From positions 65,698-116,681 of the forward strand of contig JACQWY010000017.1 in assembly GCA_016209015.1 (NCBI GenBank): a stretch of DNA of 50,984 nucleotides, written 5' to 3'. This DNA is from Gammaproteobacteria bacterium (GTDB taxonomy: Bacteria; Pseudomonadota; Gammaproteobacteria; Ga0077536). Below are positions 33,669 to 41,823 of this stretch, piece by piece; position 1 is the first letter of the stretch; the number at the start of each line of letters is the position of its first letter. The position numbers and the translations under genes were made by a program. The notes beneath the pieces are model-generated. The model saw only the letters and a program-made list of their open reading frames with translations, was not told the DNA's origin and searched no databases.

Positions 33669-36455
33669 TCAGCGCTTCTCGATCTCCGTCAGGAGCTTCT
33701 CCGCGGCGGCATGCTCGGGAAAGGCACGGTCCGCGAGCACGGGCGCGAGCGTCTCGCGGGCCTCGGCGGCATTGCCGCTTTTCGCGAGCGCGGTTGCGAG
33801 GTGGAGCCGGATCCGCAGATCGGCCGAATCGCGCAACGCCGCTTCCCGCAGGTAACGCAGCGCATCGGCCTCCCGCCCATGGGCGAGCAGGACGCAGCCG
33901 GCGGTGTCGAGCACCGCGGCGTCGCCGGGGAACTTCACGAGCAGATTCTCCACGAGCGCTACCGCGCGCGGGTCCTTCTGCTCGTTGTAGAGCCATGCGA
34001 GGTTGTTGCCCGCTTCGAGCACCTGCCCGTCGCGGGCGAGAATTTCCTCGTAGACGCGCACCGCATCCCGCGTCCGGTTCGTGCGCAGGTAGAGCCTCGC
34101 GAGCGCGAGGCCGAGCTCCGCGGCTTCCGGGTGTTCCGCGCGCAACGCTTCGAGCTCGGTCGTCGCGCCCTTCACCTCGCCGTGCTCGGCACGCGCCTCG
34201 GCGAGCGCGGTGACGGGCGAGTAGCCGGTCGTGAGCGGCCGGGCGCGCGTGAAGGCCTCGATGGCGGCTTCGTACTGCTTCGCGACGAGATTCGCCCGGC
34301 CCGCGAGCATCAGGGCGCCGTAGTCCTTGGGCGCGATACCGAGCGCACGCCGGGCTTGCGACAGCGCGGCCGCCGCCTCGCCGGCACGCAGCCGCATCGC
34401 GCCGAGCTCCACCGCGACGGCGGCGTTGCGGGGCAGGGCGGTCTGGACGCGTTCGAGCGTGGCGATAGCGGCTTTCGTCTCACCCGCGCGTTCCTGGGAC
34501 GCGGCGAGCAGGCGCAGCTTCGTCGCATCCTCGCCGGCGAGCGCCGTGGCACGGCGGAGCAGCGTGGCCGAATCCGCCGCGTCGTGGCCGGCGAGCGCGA
34601 CGTCGAGCGCGCCGAGGACGACGTTCAAATCGTCCGGATGGCGCGCCCGCAGGAGCTTCGCATCGCGCCGCGCGGCCTCGAGCTTGCCGGTCGCGAGATA
34701 CAGGCGGACGAGGGCGAGGCGGTCCGGTATTTCGTCGGGGAAGGCCGCGCGGAGCTGCTCGTACCAGCCGATGGCCTCCGGCAGCCTGCGCTGATCGAGC
34801 GCGAGATTCGCCTGGCCGCGCAGCACGCCGGCGTTCTTCGGGACGAGCTCGTAGAGCGCATCGTAGATCGCCTGCGCCTTCGCCCAGTCCTTCTGCTGCC
34901 GGGCAATCTCGGCGAGATTGATCTTCGCGGGCGTGTACTTCGGATCGAGCTTCAGCGCGGCTTCGAAGTGCGCGCTCGCCTCCGGCAGACGGTTCAGCAT
35001 CATCGCCATCGCGCCGGCGAAATTATGATATGCGGGATAGGCCGGTCCGTGCTCGATGAGCTTCTCGACGACCATCAGCGCCTGCTCCGGACTCCCCTGG
35101 CGGAGCAGCGTGTAGGCCATCATCAAACCGGTGTTCGAGTTCGTCTCGCCCGGCCCGAGCGCCGCGGAGAACGCCTCGAGCGCCTCGCCCGTCTGGCCTT
35201 CGGCAAGGAGGCTCAGGCCGAGCTCGCGCCGTACCTCGGCCGTGTCGAGACCGAGCCCGACTGCGCGGCGGTACGCGGCCTCGGCTTCGGCGTGCATGCC
35301 GAGCCGGCCGTACACGCTGCCGAGGAACGTCGCGATCGTCGGATCCTTGGGATAGGCCGCCGCGAGATCCTCGAGCACGCCCTTCGCCTTCTCGAGCTCG
35401 CCCGTCTGCAGATACGCGCTGACGAGCAGCTTGAGTGCGCCGCGATGCTTCGCCGCGCGTTTCAGATACGCCTCGAGGTACTCGATCGCCTTGTTCGGCT
35501 CGTTCTGCTTCAGCGCAATCAGGGACCCGACCATCAGCGCGGATGGATTCGTCTCCGTGACCTGCGGCGGCAGCTTGCCGAGCACGGCACGCGCGCGGTC
35601 CAGCGTCACGTCCGCGGCCTGGAGATCGCCTTCCTGCGCCTGCAGGAGCGCGCGCAGGTAGATGCCCTGGAGATCGTCGGGATCGTTCGCGCGGAGCGCG
35701 TCGAGATCGTGCCGGGCGTCGGCGTAGTGCTGGAGATCGATCGCGAGCGCGGCGCGTCCGAGGCGCGCCGCGAGGTGTCCCGGACTGAGCTCGATCGCCT
35801 TCGTGAAATCGGCGAGCGCCGCATCGAACGCGCCCTGCGAGCGCGCGACCTCGCCGTGCACGTACCAGGCGCCGGAATCGCCCGGGAAGCGCTCGATGCA
35901 CGCGGCCGCGGCTTTCGAGGCGTCATCGAGCCGTCCCCACCGCAGCAGGGCGAGCGTCTTGCCGTAGAGCGCGTCCGCTTTCCCCGCATCGAGCTCCAGC
36001 ACGCGATCGAACGCGTCCACTGCCTGCACGAGCTGGTTCGCTTCGAGCTCGGCCTGCCCCTTCACGAGCAGCAGCTCCGCCTTCTCCGCCGCGCTGAAGC
36101 CGACCGGCGCCTCGAGCGCGCGCAGCTCGTCGAGCTTCATCTGCAGCAGGTAGCAGCGCGCGAGCGGCAGAAACACGCGATGCGGGTCCGCGCCGAGCTT
36201 CGCGGCCTTCTGGTAGGCGACTTCGGCGGAGGGCGCATGGCCCTGCTTCAGGTAGTAATCCCCGAGCGTGGCCCAGGCCGCGAGATAGTCGGGATTCGCC
36301 TGCAGCGCGTTCTTGAGCTCGATGATGGCCGCGGCGTAATCGTTCGCCGCGGCCTTCCGGATCGCCGATTCGTAGAATTTCTCGGCCGGGCCGGCGCTCG
36401 CCGCGCCGGCCAGCAGCCACGTGAGCAACAGCAGCAGCCCCCGGCGCGCCATCAC
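33669..36455 (-). CDS. prsT: PEP-CTERM system TPR-repeat protein (PrsT type)
   Basis: The 928-aa protein has a signal peptide (about 1-22) followed by tandem TPR units along its whole length, ending in LLTEIEKR. Length, the opening AAIIELKNALQANPDYLAAW and repeated NPxYxxA/GR-x-A patterns match the TPR protein that accompanies exosortase/PEP-CTERM exopolysaccharide systems. Those are usually lipoproteins, but here the cleavage region LAGAASAGP has no lipobox cysteine, so this copy is predicted to be soluble in the periplasm. The start is GTG 36455 or the next codon ATG, overlapping the cupin stop. Confidence 0.85.
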   Translation of the reverse strand: MMARRGLLLLLTWLLAGAASAGPAEKFYESAIRKAAANDYAAAIIELKNALQANPDYLAAWATLGDYYLKQGHAPSAEVAYQKAAKLGADPHRVFLPLARCYLLQMKLDELRALEAPVGFSAAEKAELLLVKGQAELEANQLVQAVDAFDRVLELDAGKADALYGKTLALLRWGRLDDASKAAAACIERFPGDSGAWYVHGEVARSQGAFDAALADFTKAIELSPGHLAARLGRAALAIDLQHYADARHDLDALRANDPDDLQGIYLRALLQAQEGDLQAADVTLDRARAVLGKLPPQVTETNPSALMVGSLIALKQNEPNKAIEYLEAYLKRAAKHRGALKLLVSAYLQTGELEKAKGVLEDLAAAYPKDPTIATFLGSVYGRLGMHAEAEAAYRRAVGLGLDTAEVRRELGLSLLAEGQTGEALEAFSAALGPGETNSNTGLMMAYTLLRQGSPEQALMVVEKLIEHGPAYPAYHNFAGAMAMMLNRLPEASAHFEAALKLDPKYTPAKINLAEIARQQKDWAKAQAIYDALYELVPKNAGVLRGQANLALDQRRLPEAIGWYEQLRAAFPDEIPDRLALVRLYLATGKLEAARRDAKLLRARHPDDLNVVLGALDVALAGHDAADSATLLRRATALAGEDATKLRLLAASQERAGETKAAIATLERVQTALPRNAAVAVELGAMRLRAGEAAAALSQARRALGIAPKDYGALMLAGRANLVAKQYEAAIEAFTRARPLTTGYSPVTALAEARAEHGEVKGATTELEALRAEHPEAAELGLALARLYLRTNRTRDAVRVYEEILARDGQVLEAGNNLAWLYNEQKDPRAVALVENLLVKFPGDAAVLDTAGCVLLAHGREADALRYLREAALRDSADLRIRLHLATALAKSGNAAEARETLAPVLADRAFPEHAAAEKLLTEIEKR

Positions 36456-36787
36456 GCCGCACCTCCGGCTCGTGGTGCGCCGTAGAACACGACCCAGGTC
36501 GCGAAGTCGTCCCCGAAATCCTCGAAGCGGTGCGTTTCGTGCGCGGCGGCGAACAGTACGTCGCCGGGTCCGAACGGCACGCGCGCCGCGCCGCGCACGA
36601 ACGTCCCGCTGCCGCTGATCACGATGTAGAGCTCGTCGCGATCGTGGGGTGTCTGCGGATCGACGCCGCGCGGCGCATAGTGGCGCAGCTCGAGATCGGC
36701 ATCGAGGAACGCGAGATGCGAGAGGCGTCCCGCCGGCAGCGGCGTGTCGCTGAAATCATCCGGACGGATTCGGGTCGGGAGCGACAT
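36452..36787 (-). CDS. Small cupin protein
   Basis: The 111-aa single cupin fold runs from ATG 36787, with GGAG 8 nt upstream. Motif 1 is PQTPHDRDELYIVISGSGTF and motif 2 is GDVLFAAAHETHRFEDF. The likely metal ligands His, Glu and His are present. It overlaps the PrsT gene by 4 bases, so the two are translated together; why a cupin is coupled to PrsT is unclear. The frame extends to 36841 without a start signal. Confidence 0.8.
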   Translation of the reverse strand: MSLPTRIRPDDFSDTPLPAGRLSHLAFLDADLELRHYAPRGVDPQTPHDRDELYIVISGSGTFVRGAARVPFGPGDVLFAAAHETHRFEDFGDDFATWVVFYGAPRAGGAA

Positions 36788-36867
36788 GGGCGGTCTCCGG
36801 GGCGGTGCAGTCGGGCGCGGGATCAGCGCGCAGGATTCCACGCGCGCCCGGAGCGGTCAATTCGCGC

Positions 36868-39258
36868 TCAGCCGGCCTCGCCCTGCGCGTGCGGCACGGC
36901 CGCCGCGCGCATCGCTTCCACCGTACGCTCGAGGACGATGCCGAGCTCGGTGGCATCCCCGGGTCCGGTCTGCGGCTCGCGATCCGTGGCTTCGAGCGCC
37001 GTCACGCGCTCGAAGAGCTTCTCCGCGCCCATCGCCGCGGCGCAGGCCTTGAGGCGATGCAGGACCCGGCGGGTCCGCGCGGCATCGTCGCGAGCCTCGG
37101 CGATTTCCGCCACGAGCGTGCGCGCCTCCGCACCGAACGCGGCGATCAGCTCGTCGAGCGCCGCTCCGGGAGGCACGTCGGCGACGAGCTCTGCGAACAG
37201 CGTGCCGACGAGCGTCCCGGCCGGTCGCGCAGCGAGGCGCACGGCCGCCGCGCGCAGCTCTGCGGGCGCGATCGGCTTCGCGAGGACGCCGACGGCGCCG
37301 CTCGCGAGCGCCGCGTCGTGGGCCGCGGCCGTGACGTCGGCGGTGAGGATTGCGCACGGGGTCGGACCGAGCCGGCCGATCGCCGCGACGATCTCGAGTC
37401 CGCTCGTGCCGGGCAGGTGGAGATCGACGAGCGCAAGATCGTAGGCGCGGCTGCGGGCGCGCCGCAGTGCGTCCTCCGCCGTGGAGGCGCAATCGACGGC
37501 ATGGCCTGCCGCGCGCAGGGCGTGTCCCGCGGCGAGCAGGTTCGTGAGGTTGTCGTCGACGACGAGCAGGCAGAGCGGGCGCGCCGCACGTTCGATGCGG
37601 CTCGCCTGCGGTGCGGTCTTGCTCGCGGCCAGTTCGTGGACGGCGAGCAACTCGACGACGGCGGCGGTGGCGGCGCGCGTCTCGAACGCGGCCGGCAGGA
37701 TCGCGGCGTCGTCGCGATCGACGCCGTAAGCCGCGAGCAGCGCCTGCGACCCCGCGGGCAGCAGCGTGCCCGTCGCGATCCCGGGTAAATCGAGATGGTC
37801 GCGATGCACGAAGATCGCCCCGGGCGGTGCTATCGCGCGGCGTTCGCGCCACGCCGTCGGCGTCATGCACAGCGGGTCGAAGCCGGCGTTCGTGAAAGCG
37901 CCGCGCTCGCTCGCCGACAGCGCACGCGGCGCGATCACCACGCAGAAGAGCGTGTCCGTGGGGGCGGTGGGCTCCGGGGCCGACTCGAGCGGCAGCACGA
38001 CCTCGCACGACGTGCCCTCTCCTTCGAGCGAGCGGATTGCGATGCTGCCGCCGAGCGCTTCGACGTACTCGCGGCTGATTGCGAGCCCGAGCCCGGTGCC
38101 GGCCTGTGCGCGGGCCGTCCCGGCGTCACCGAGCGTGAAGGGCTGGAACAGCCGGCCGAGCAGCGATGGCGCGATGCCCGGGCCGGTGTCGGTGATGTGA
38201 AAGTGCAGCGTGTCGCGACCCGCGGTGTCGTGGCCGGTGACGAGCCTGAGCCGCGCATGTCCGGCGGGCGTGAACTTCACGGCGTTGCCGAGGAGGTTGA
38301 TCAGCACTTCCTGGAGCTGTGCCCCCGCCGTCATCACGTGCCGCGGCACGTCGGCGTCGACGTACCAGAAACAGTCGACGCCCTTCGCGAGCGCCTGCGG
38401 CCGGCAGATGTCGACCGCACCGCGCACCACCGCATAGAGATCCGCCGGCGCGATCGGAAGCCTGAGCGCACCCGCCCGCGCCGCGGCGATGTCGAGCACA
38501 CGGTTGACGAGTGCGAGCAGATGACGCGCGGCTTCCGCGATGAGCCGCAGCGCCGTGTCCTGCTGACGCGGATCGCCGTCCGCCTCGAGGCCGGCGTGCG
38601 CGCTGCTGATGATCGTGTGCAGCGGCGTGCGCAGCTCGTGCGAGATGTTCGCGATGAAGCGAGCGCGGGCTTCGAGCACCTCGTGCAGCCGCGCGAGCAC
38701 TTCCTGATGGCGCCGCAGCAGCAGCGCCGCGTAGCCGGGTACGCAGACGAGGCTCAGACAATACGCGATGACGAGCACGGGCTGATCCTCGAACGCGGGA
38801 TTGCGCGGATAGGCGAGCCCGAAACCCGCGCAGCTCGCGAGGATCGCGAAGTAGAGATAGGCGAGCCCGAAGCGATAGCCGTAGCCGATGATCACCATCA
38901 GGTAGACCGGGAAGACGATCAGCGCGTGATGGCCGCCCGCTGCCGTATAGGCGGAGAGCGCGGCGACGTCGCCGACGAGTCCGCAGGCGCGGCGCACGTG
39001 GAGTGGCGTGCCGGTCGTGCCGCGTCGTTCGAGGACCAGCGACCAGCCGAGCAGTCCGAGCGCGCAGGCGAGGTAGGCGAGCGGCAGGACGAGATACTCG
39101 AAGTCGGAGAAGGCGGCGAGCGCCGGGCGTCCGGCGTTCACGTAGGACCACACGGCGACCGTGCTCACGATCGCGACGCGGACGCCGGCCTGCGCGAGAT
39201 CCGAAGCGCCGACGTGCCAGGTGTCCTGCGCCGTGTCGTGGGCGCTGCGTTCCCTCAT
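36868..39258 (-). CDS. RpfC-like hybrid sensor histidine kinase
   Basis: The protein has 796 aa from ATG 39258 (GGGGAG 8 nt upstream). The N-terminus has 5-6 membrane helices (about 55-190) with little periplasmic sequence. HisKA follows with His207 (ISHELRTPLHT), then an ATPase domain (TDTGPGIAP, AGTGLGLAISREYVEALGG) and a receiver with Asp612 (LALVDLHLPG). A C-terminal HPt domain has His734 (VLHRLKACAAAMG). This order matches RpfC, the sensor of diffusible fatty-acid signals. No rpfF or rpfG is adjacent, so signal and output partner are unknown. A pseudo-receiver-like region lies at about 450-580. Confidence 0.88.
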   Translation of the reverse strand: MRERSAHDTAQDTWHVGASDLAQAGVRVAIVSTVAVWSYVNAGRPALAAFSDFEYLVLPLAYLACALGLLGWSLVLERRGTTGTPLHVRRACGLVGDVAALSAYTAAGGHHALIVFPVYLMVIIGYGYRFGLAYLYFAILASCAGFGLAYPRNPAFEDQPVLVIAYCLSLVCVPGYAALLLRRHQEVLARLHEVLEARARFIANISHELRTPLHTIISSAHAGLEADGDPRQQDTALRLIAEAARHLLALVNRVLDIAAARAGALRLPIAPADLYAVVRGAVDICRPQALAKGVDCFWYVDADVPRHVMTAGAQLQEVLINLLGNAVKFTPAGHARLRLVTGHDTAGRDTLHFHITDTGPGIAPSLLGRLFQPFTLGDAGTARAQAGTGLGLAISREYVEALGGSIAIRSLEGEGTSCEVVLPLESAPEPTAPTDTLFCVVIAPRALSASERGAFTNAGFDPLCMTPTAWRERRAIAPPGAIFVHRDHLDLPGIATGTLLPAGSQALLAAYGVDRDDAAILPAAFETRAATAAVVELLAVHELAASKTAPQASRIERAARPLCLLVVDDNLTNLLAAGHALRAAGHAVDCASTAEDALRRARSRAYDLALVDLHLPGTSGLEIVAAIGRLGPTPCAILTADVTAAAHDAALASGAVGVLAKPIAPAELRAAAVRLAARPAGTLVGTLFAELVADVPPGAALDELIAAFGAEARTLVAEIAEARDDAARTRRVLHRLKACAAAMGAEKLFERVTALEATDREPQTGPGDATELGIVLERTVEAMRAAAVPHAQGEAG

Positions 39259-39416
39259 GGCCGCTCCCCTTGCGGTGATCGCGCAGCGTCCGGCCGCGCC
39301 GTCCGACAGTGTGCCACCCGTGCGCGGTGAACAGAAGGCGGGTGCGCGACGCAGCACGCCGGGCGCGTTCTTGGAGTCCCGTCCGCTCGGCTATGGTTGA
39401 CCGGCCCGCGCGCACG

Positions 39417-39581
39417 TCCGCGACGCTTCGAGATGCGATCCCGCAGTTCACGCCGAAGGGCGTGAAGGTGCTCTCCGGGCTCTCGTGGCAGGAGATGGTC
39501 GACAGCCGCCACATCATCGCCGGCAGTCCGCAGACCGTGCGTCAGCAGTGCGAGGAGATGCTGAAGGAGCTGCGCGCCGGC
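39417..39581 (+). pseudogene. Remnant of an LLM-class (luciferase-like) flavin oxidoreductase
   Basis: In one frame this stretch encodes about 55 residues (..PQFTPKGVKVLSGLSWQEM, then VDSRHIIAGSPQTVRQQCEE, then MLKELRAG). They fit the C-terminal part of luciferase-like monooxygenases, where an IAGSPxTV loop is followed by an EELxVG helix. There is no N-terminal three quarters of the gene, and after ELRAG the family's usual LLQFGxMP is lost. It lies between the RpfC-like gene and the CRISPR locus and looks like debris from an insertion or deletion. Exact ends are approximate. Confidence 0.55.
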
Positions 39582-39691
39582 CGCCGGATAGGAATCCTCC
39601 TAGGGTATCGAAGCGAGGTTCGCCGTTCCGGACCCGTGATACGCTCCGACCGGGATGCCGCAGCCGTTGGGCGCTGCGGCGAGGGGGAGCC

Positions 39692-40663
39692 ATGGATCGA
39701 TTCGATCGCATCTACGCGGTTCACAAGACATTGGTTCGCGCGCACATACCGGTGTCCCGACGTGCGCTGCAAGAAGAGCTCGAATGCAGTGCCGCGACCG
39801 TCAAGCGCGTCATCGAGGAGATGCGCCTCTACCTCGAGGCCCCGATCCTCTACGAGCGCGAACGCAACGGCTACTACTATGCGAAGAGCGCGGACGGTGG
39901 CCTCTACGAGCTGCCCGGCCTGTGGTTCAATGCGGAGGAGTTGCATGCTCTGCTCGCCTGTCAGCATCTCCTCGAGCACGTCCAACCCGGACTGCTCGGC
40001 GCGGAGCTCGGTCCCCTGCGGACACGGATCGCGAAACTCCTCTCCGCACAGCACTCCACTCAGGGCGAGCTGAGCCGCCGGGTACGCCTGCTCGCGATGG
40101 CGCGCAGGCGCGGTTCCGGCGCACAGTTCAAATCGGTGGCTTCGGCACTGACGCTGCGCAGGCGTCTGCGGATCCATTATCACGGCAGGGCGCGCGACGC
40201 CGAGACCGAGCGGACGCTCTCCCCGCAGCGGCTCGTCCATTATCGGGACAACTGGTATCTCGATGCCTGGGACCATCGACGCGAAGGGCTTCGAACCTTC
40301 GCCGTCGACCGGATCCGCCACGCGGAGCTGACGGAAGTTCCCGCGCGAGAGGTTTCCGACGAGGATCTCGACGAGGTGCTCGGCAGCGCCTATGGCATTT
40401 TCTCGGGCCGGAGCACCGCCGAGGCCGTCCTCCGCTTCTCCGCGCATCAGGCACGCTGGGTCGCCGACGAAATCTGGCATCCGGAGCAGCGCGGGGCGTT
40501 TCTCGACGACGGGCGGTACGAGCTCTGCGTGCCGTTCGCGGATCCCCGCGAGCTGGTGATGGACATCCTCAAATACGGTCCCGAGGTCGAGGTGGTGGCG
40601 CCTTCAGATTTGCGCTTGCAGGTCCGGGAGCGTCTCCTGGCGGCGATCCGGCGCTATGACTGA
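39692..40663 (+). CDS. WYL-domain transcriptional regulator
   Basis: This 323-aa protein follows GAGGGGGAG. An N-terminal winged helix-turn-helix (about 1-60: ALQEELECSAATVKRVIEEMR) precedes a WYL domain at about 135-210 (RLRIHYHGR.. SPQRLVHYRDNWYLDAWDHRR.. FAVDRI) and the WCX extension (AVLRFSAHQARWVADEIWHPEQ). WYL regulators often sit beside CRISPR-cas and other defence loci and sense nucleic acid or nucleotide ligands. A terminator separates it from the cas genes, so it is probably transcribed alone and controls them. Repression or activation cannot be told from sequence. Confidence 0.9.
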   Translation: MDRFDRIYAVHKTLVRAHIPVSRRALQEELECSAATVKRVIEEMRLYLEAPILYERERNGYYYAKSADGGLYELPGLWFNAEELHALLACQHLLEHVQPGLLGAELGPLRTRIAKLLSAQHSTQGELSRRVRLLAMARRRGSGAQFKSVASALTLRRRLRIHYHGRARDAETERTLSPQRLVHYRDNWYLDAWDHRREGLRTFAVDRIRHAELTEVPAREVSDEDLDEVLGSAYGIFSGRSTAEAVLRFSAHQARWVADEIWHPEQRGAFLDDGRYELCVPFADPRELVMDILKYGPEVEVVAPSDLRLQVRERLLAAIRRYD

Positions 40664-40666
40664 GCC

Positions 40667-40701
40667 GGCACAGGCGCATGGCTTGAGCCTGTGCCCCTTT
40701 T
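40667..40701 (+). terminator. Rho-independent terminator after the WYL gene
   Basis: GGCACAGGC (40667-40675) pairs perfectly with GCCTGTGCC (40687-40695), and CCTTTT follows. It starts 4 bases after the stop codon. It implies that the downstream operon has its own promoter or depends on read-through; only about 40 bases remain before the next start codon. Confidence 0.7.
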
Positions 40702-40739
40702 ATCCTGGGCTACTTCATCCAAATGCTGAGGTGGCCCCC

Positions 40740-41405
40740 ATGTCCGAGCACTCGCAACTCCTCTCCCGCCTGGCTGACGTCGACACACTGAGCTATCGCG
40801 TCTATGCCCACACGACGGTGCCGCAGGACGACGTGCGCATCACGGTGGCCGTGGCCGCGCTCGTCAGTATCGCGGACAGCGACCAGCAGGATCTGTATCG
40901 CCGGATCCGCGAGACGCTCGCGAACTTCATCAAGGCCGATTGGGCGCTCTCCCAGATCATCCGCACCGCGGACGCGATGGGTTACGAGCACATCGATCTC
41001 AGCGCCAGCGCCCGCGTTCCGCCCGAGGAGAACTACAACCTGCAGGAGCGCGCCCGTCGCGCGAGCCGCGAGGGTCTGGCCCTCACGAATCCGAACGCCG
41101 ACTACACGGTGCGCGCCGACCGCGTCTCGAGCGCGGTTCAGACGCTCCGCGAACAGACCCTCCGCGAAGTCCGTCAGCACATCGAGGGTTTCAACCGCGT
41201 CAGCGAGCGCCGCTGGCGCCTCGGTCATATCGCGTTCGGCGCGGAGAGCGAATTGGCGGAAGCCATGCGCCGCACGTCGAAAGGCGCGTATACCGGGGGA
41301 ATCCCGGACTACGTGCTCCGCAGCGAGGGCGACACGGAGCTGACCGGCGCGGAGCGGATCGTGTTGGTGACGGAGGTGGTGTTGAAGGCGGGGGCGGGGG
41401 AGTGA
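40740..41405 (+). CDS. Unknown protein at the head of the cas operon
   Basis: The protein has 221 aa from ATG 40740 with GAGG about 9 nt upstream. I do not recognise the family. It has no signal peptide or membrane segment and no metal or nucleotide motif. Predicted features are a beta-rich start (LSYRVYAHTTV.. VRITVAVAALVSIAD), a helix (QQDLYRRIRETLANFIKADW), the block GYEHIDLSASARVPPEEN with an Arg-rich helix after it, and a late strand RWRLGHIAFG. The alternation loosely recalls SIMPL-type folds, which is only a guess. One base separates it from the Cas3 HD fragment, so it is translated with the cas genes. Codon use is still GC-rich, like the chromosome. Confidence 0.75.
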   Translation: MSEHSQLLSRLADVDTLSYRVYAHTTVPQDDVRITVAVAALVSIADSDQQDLYRRIRETLANFIKADWALSQIIRTADAMGYEHIDLSASARVPPEENYNLQERARRASREGLALTNPNADYTVRADRVSSAVQTLREQTLREVRQHIEGFNRVSERRWRLGHIAFGAESELAEAMRRTSKGAYTGGIPDYVLRSEGDTELTGAERIVLVTEVVLKAGAGE

Positions 41406-41406
41406 A

Positions 41407-41823
41407 ATGACGGCCGAAGATCCCGCGCCGCTTGCGCACGTCGCAGTTGCCAGTGAGGTTCATCCCCTCACCGAACACCTCAGCGCCGTTGCCGCGCTCG
41501 CCGCCGAATTTGCGAGCCGCTTCAGCGCGGAGGTTTGGGCGCGCTGTGCCGGGATCTGGCATGACCTCGGAGAATTTCGAAGCGGCTTCCAGCGGTATAT
41601 CCGGCAGGCCCTCGATCCGGACGCGCACGTGGAAGGCAAAGTCGGCGGGCGTGACAAATCGCACTCCGCGGCTGGGGCGCTATGGGCCGACCAATTTCTT
41701 TCGCGGCTCGACGGGCCGAAAGGACGCGCCGCTGCCCGGGTGCTCGCTAACCGAGGCGCGCCGATCGAGCCCGGCGAATCAACCGGCTTCCTATCTCAAT
41801 ACAGGCAAGGGGGCTCGATGTAA
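41407..41823 (+). CDS. Stand-alone Cas3-type HD nuclease domain (partial Cas3 or Cas3'')
   Basis: These 138 aa match only the start of a Cas3 HD domain: a first-helix His in EVHPLTEHL, the HD pair His52/Asp53 in GIWHDLGEF, and DKSHSAAGAL with the next metal-site His. It stops at TAA 41821-41823 before the last helices of a normal HD domain, and its final base is the first base of the cas3 start codon. The following cas3 has its own complete HD domain, so this is a second, shorter copy. It may be a remnant of an older Cas3 fused at the junction, or a kept small HD protein. Confidence 0.75.
   Translation: MTAEDPAPLAHVAVASEVHPLTEHLSAVAALAAEFASRFSAEVWARCAGIWHDLGEFRSGFQRYIRQALDPDAHVEGKVGGRDKSHSAAGALWADQFLSRLDGPKGRAAARVLANRGAPIEPGESTGFLSQYRQGGSM

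Noticed and set aside
28059..36485. Long frames opposite hyuA, hyuB and prsT (600-920 codons)
   Set aside because: The opposing genes are recognisable families with proper starts and coupling; the reverse frames are GC-driven mirror images.
39309..39691. A complete gene upstream of the WYL regulator
   Set aside because: Only a short oxidoreductase-like fragment is recognisable and the frame loses the family pattern at both ends.
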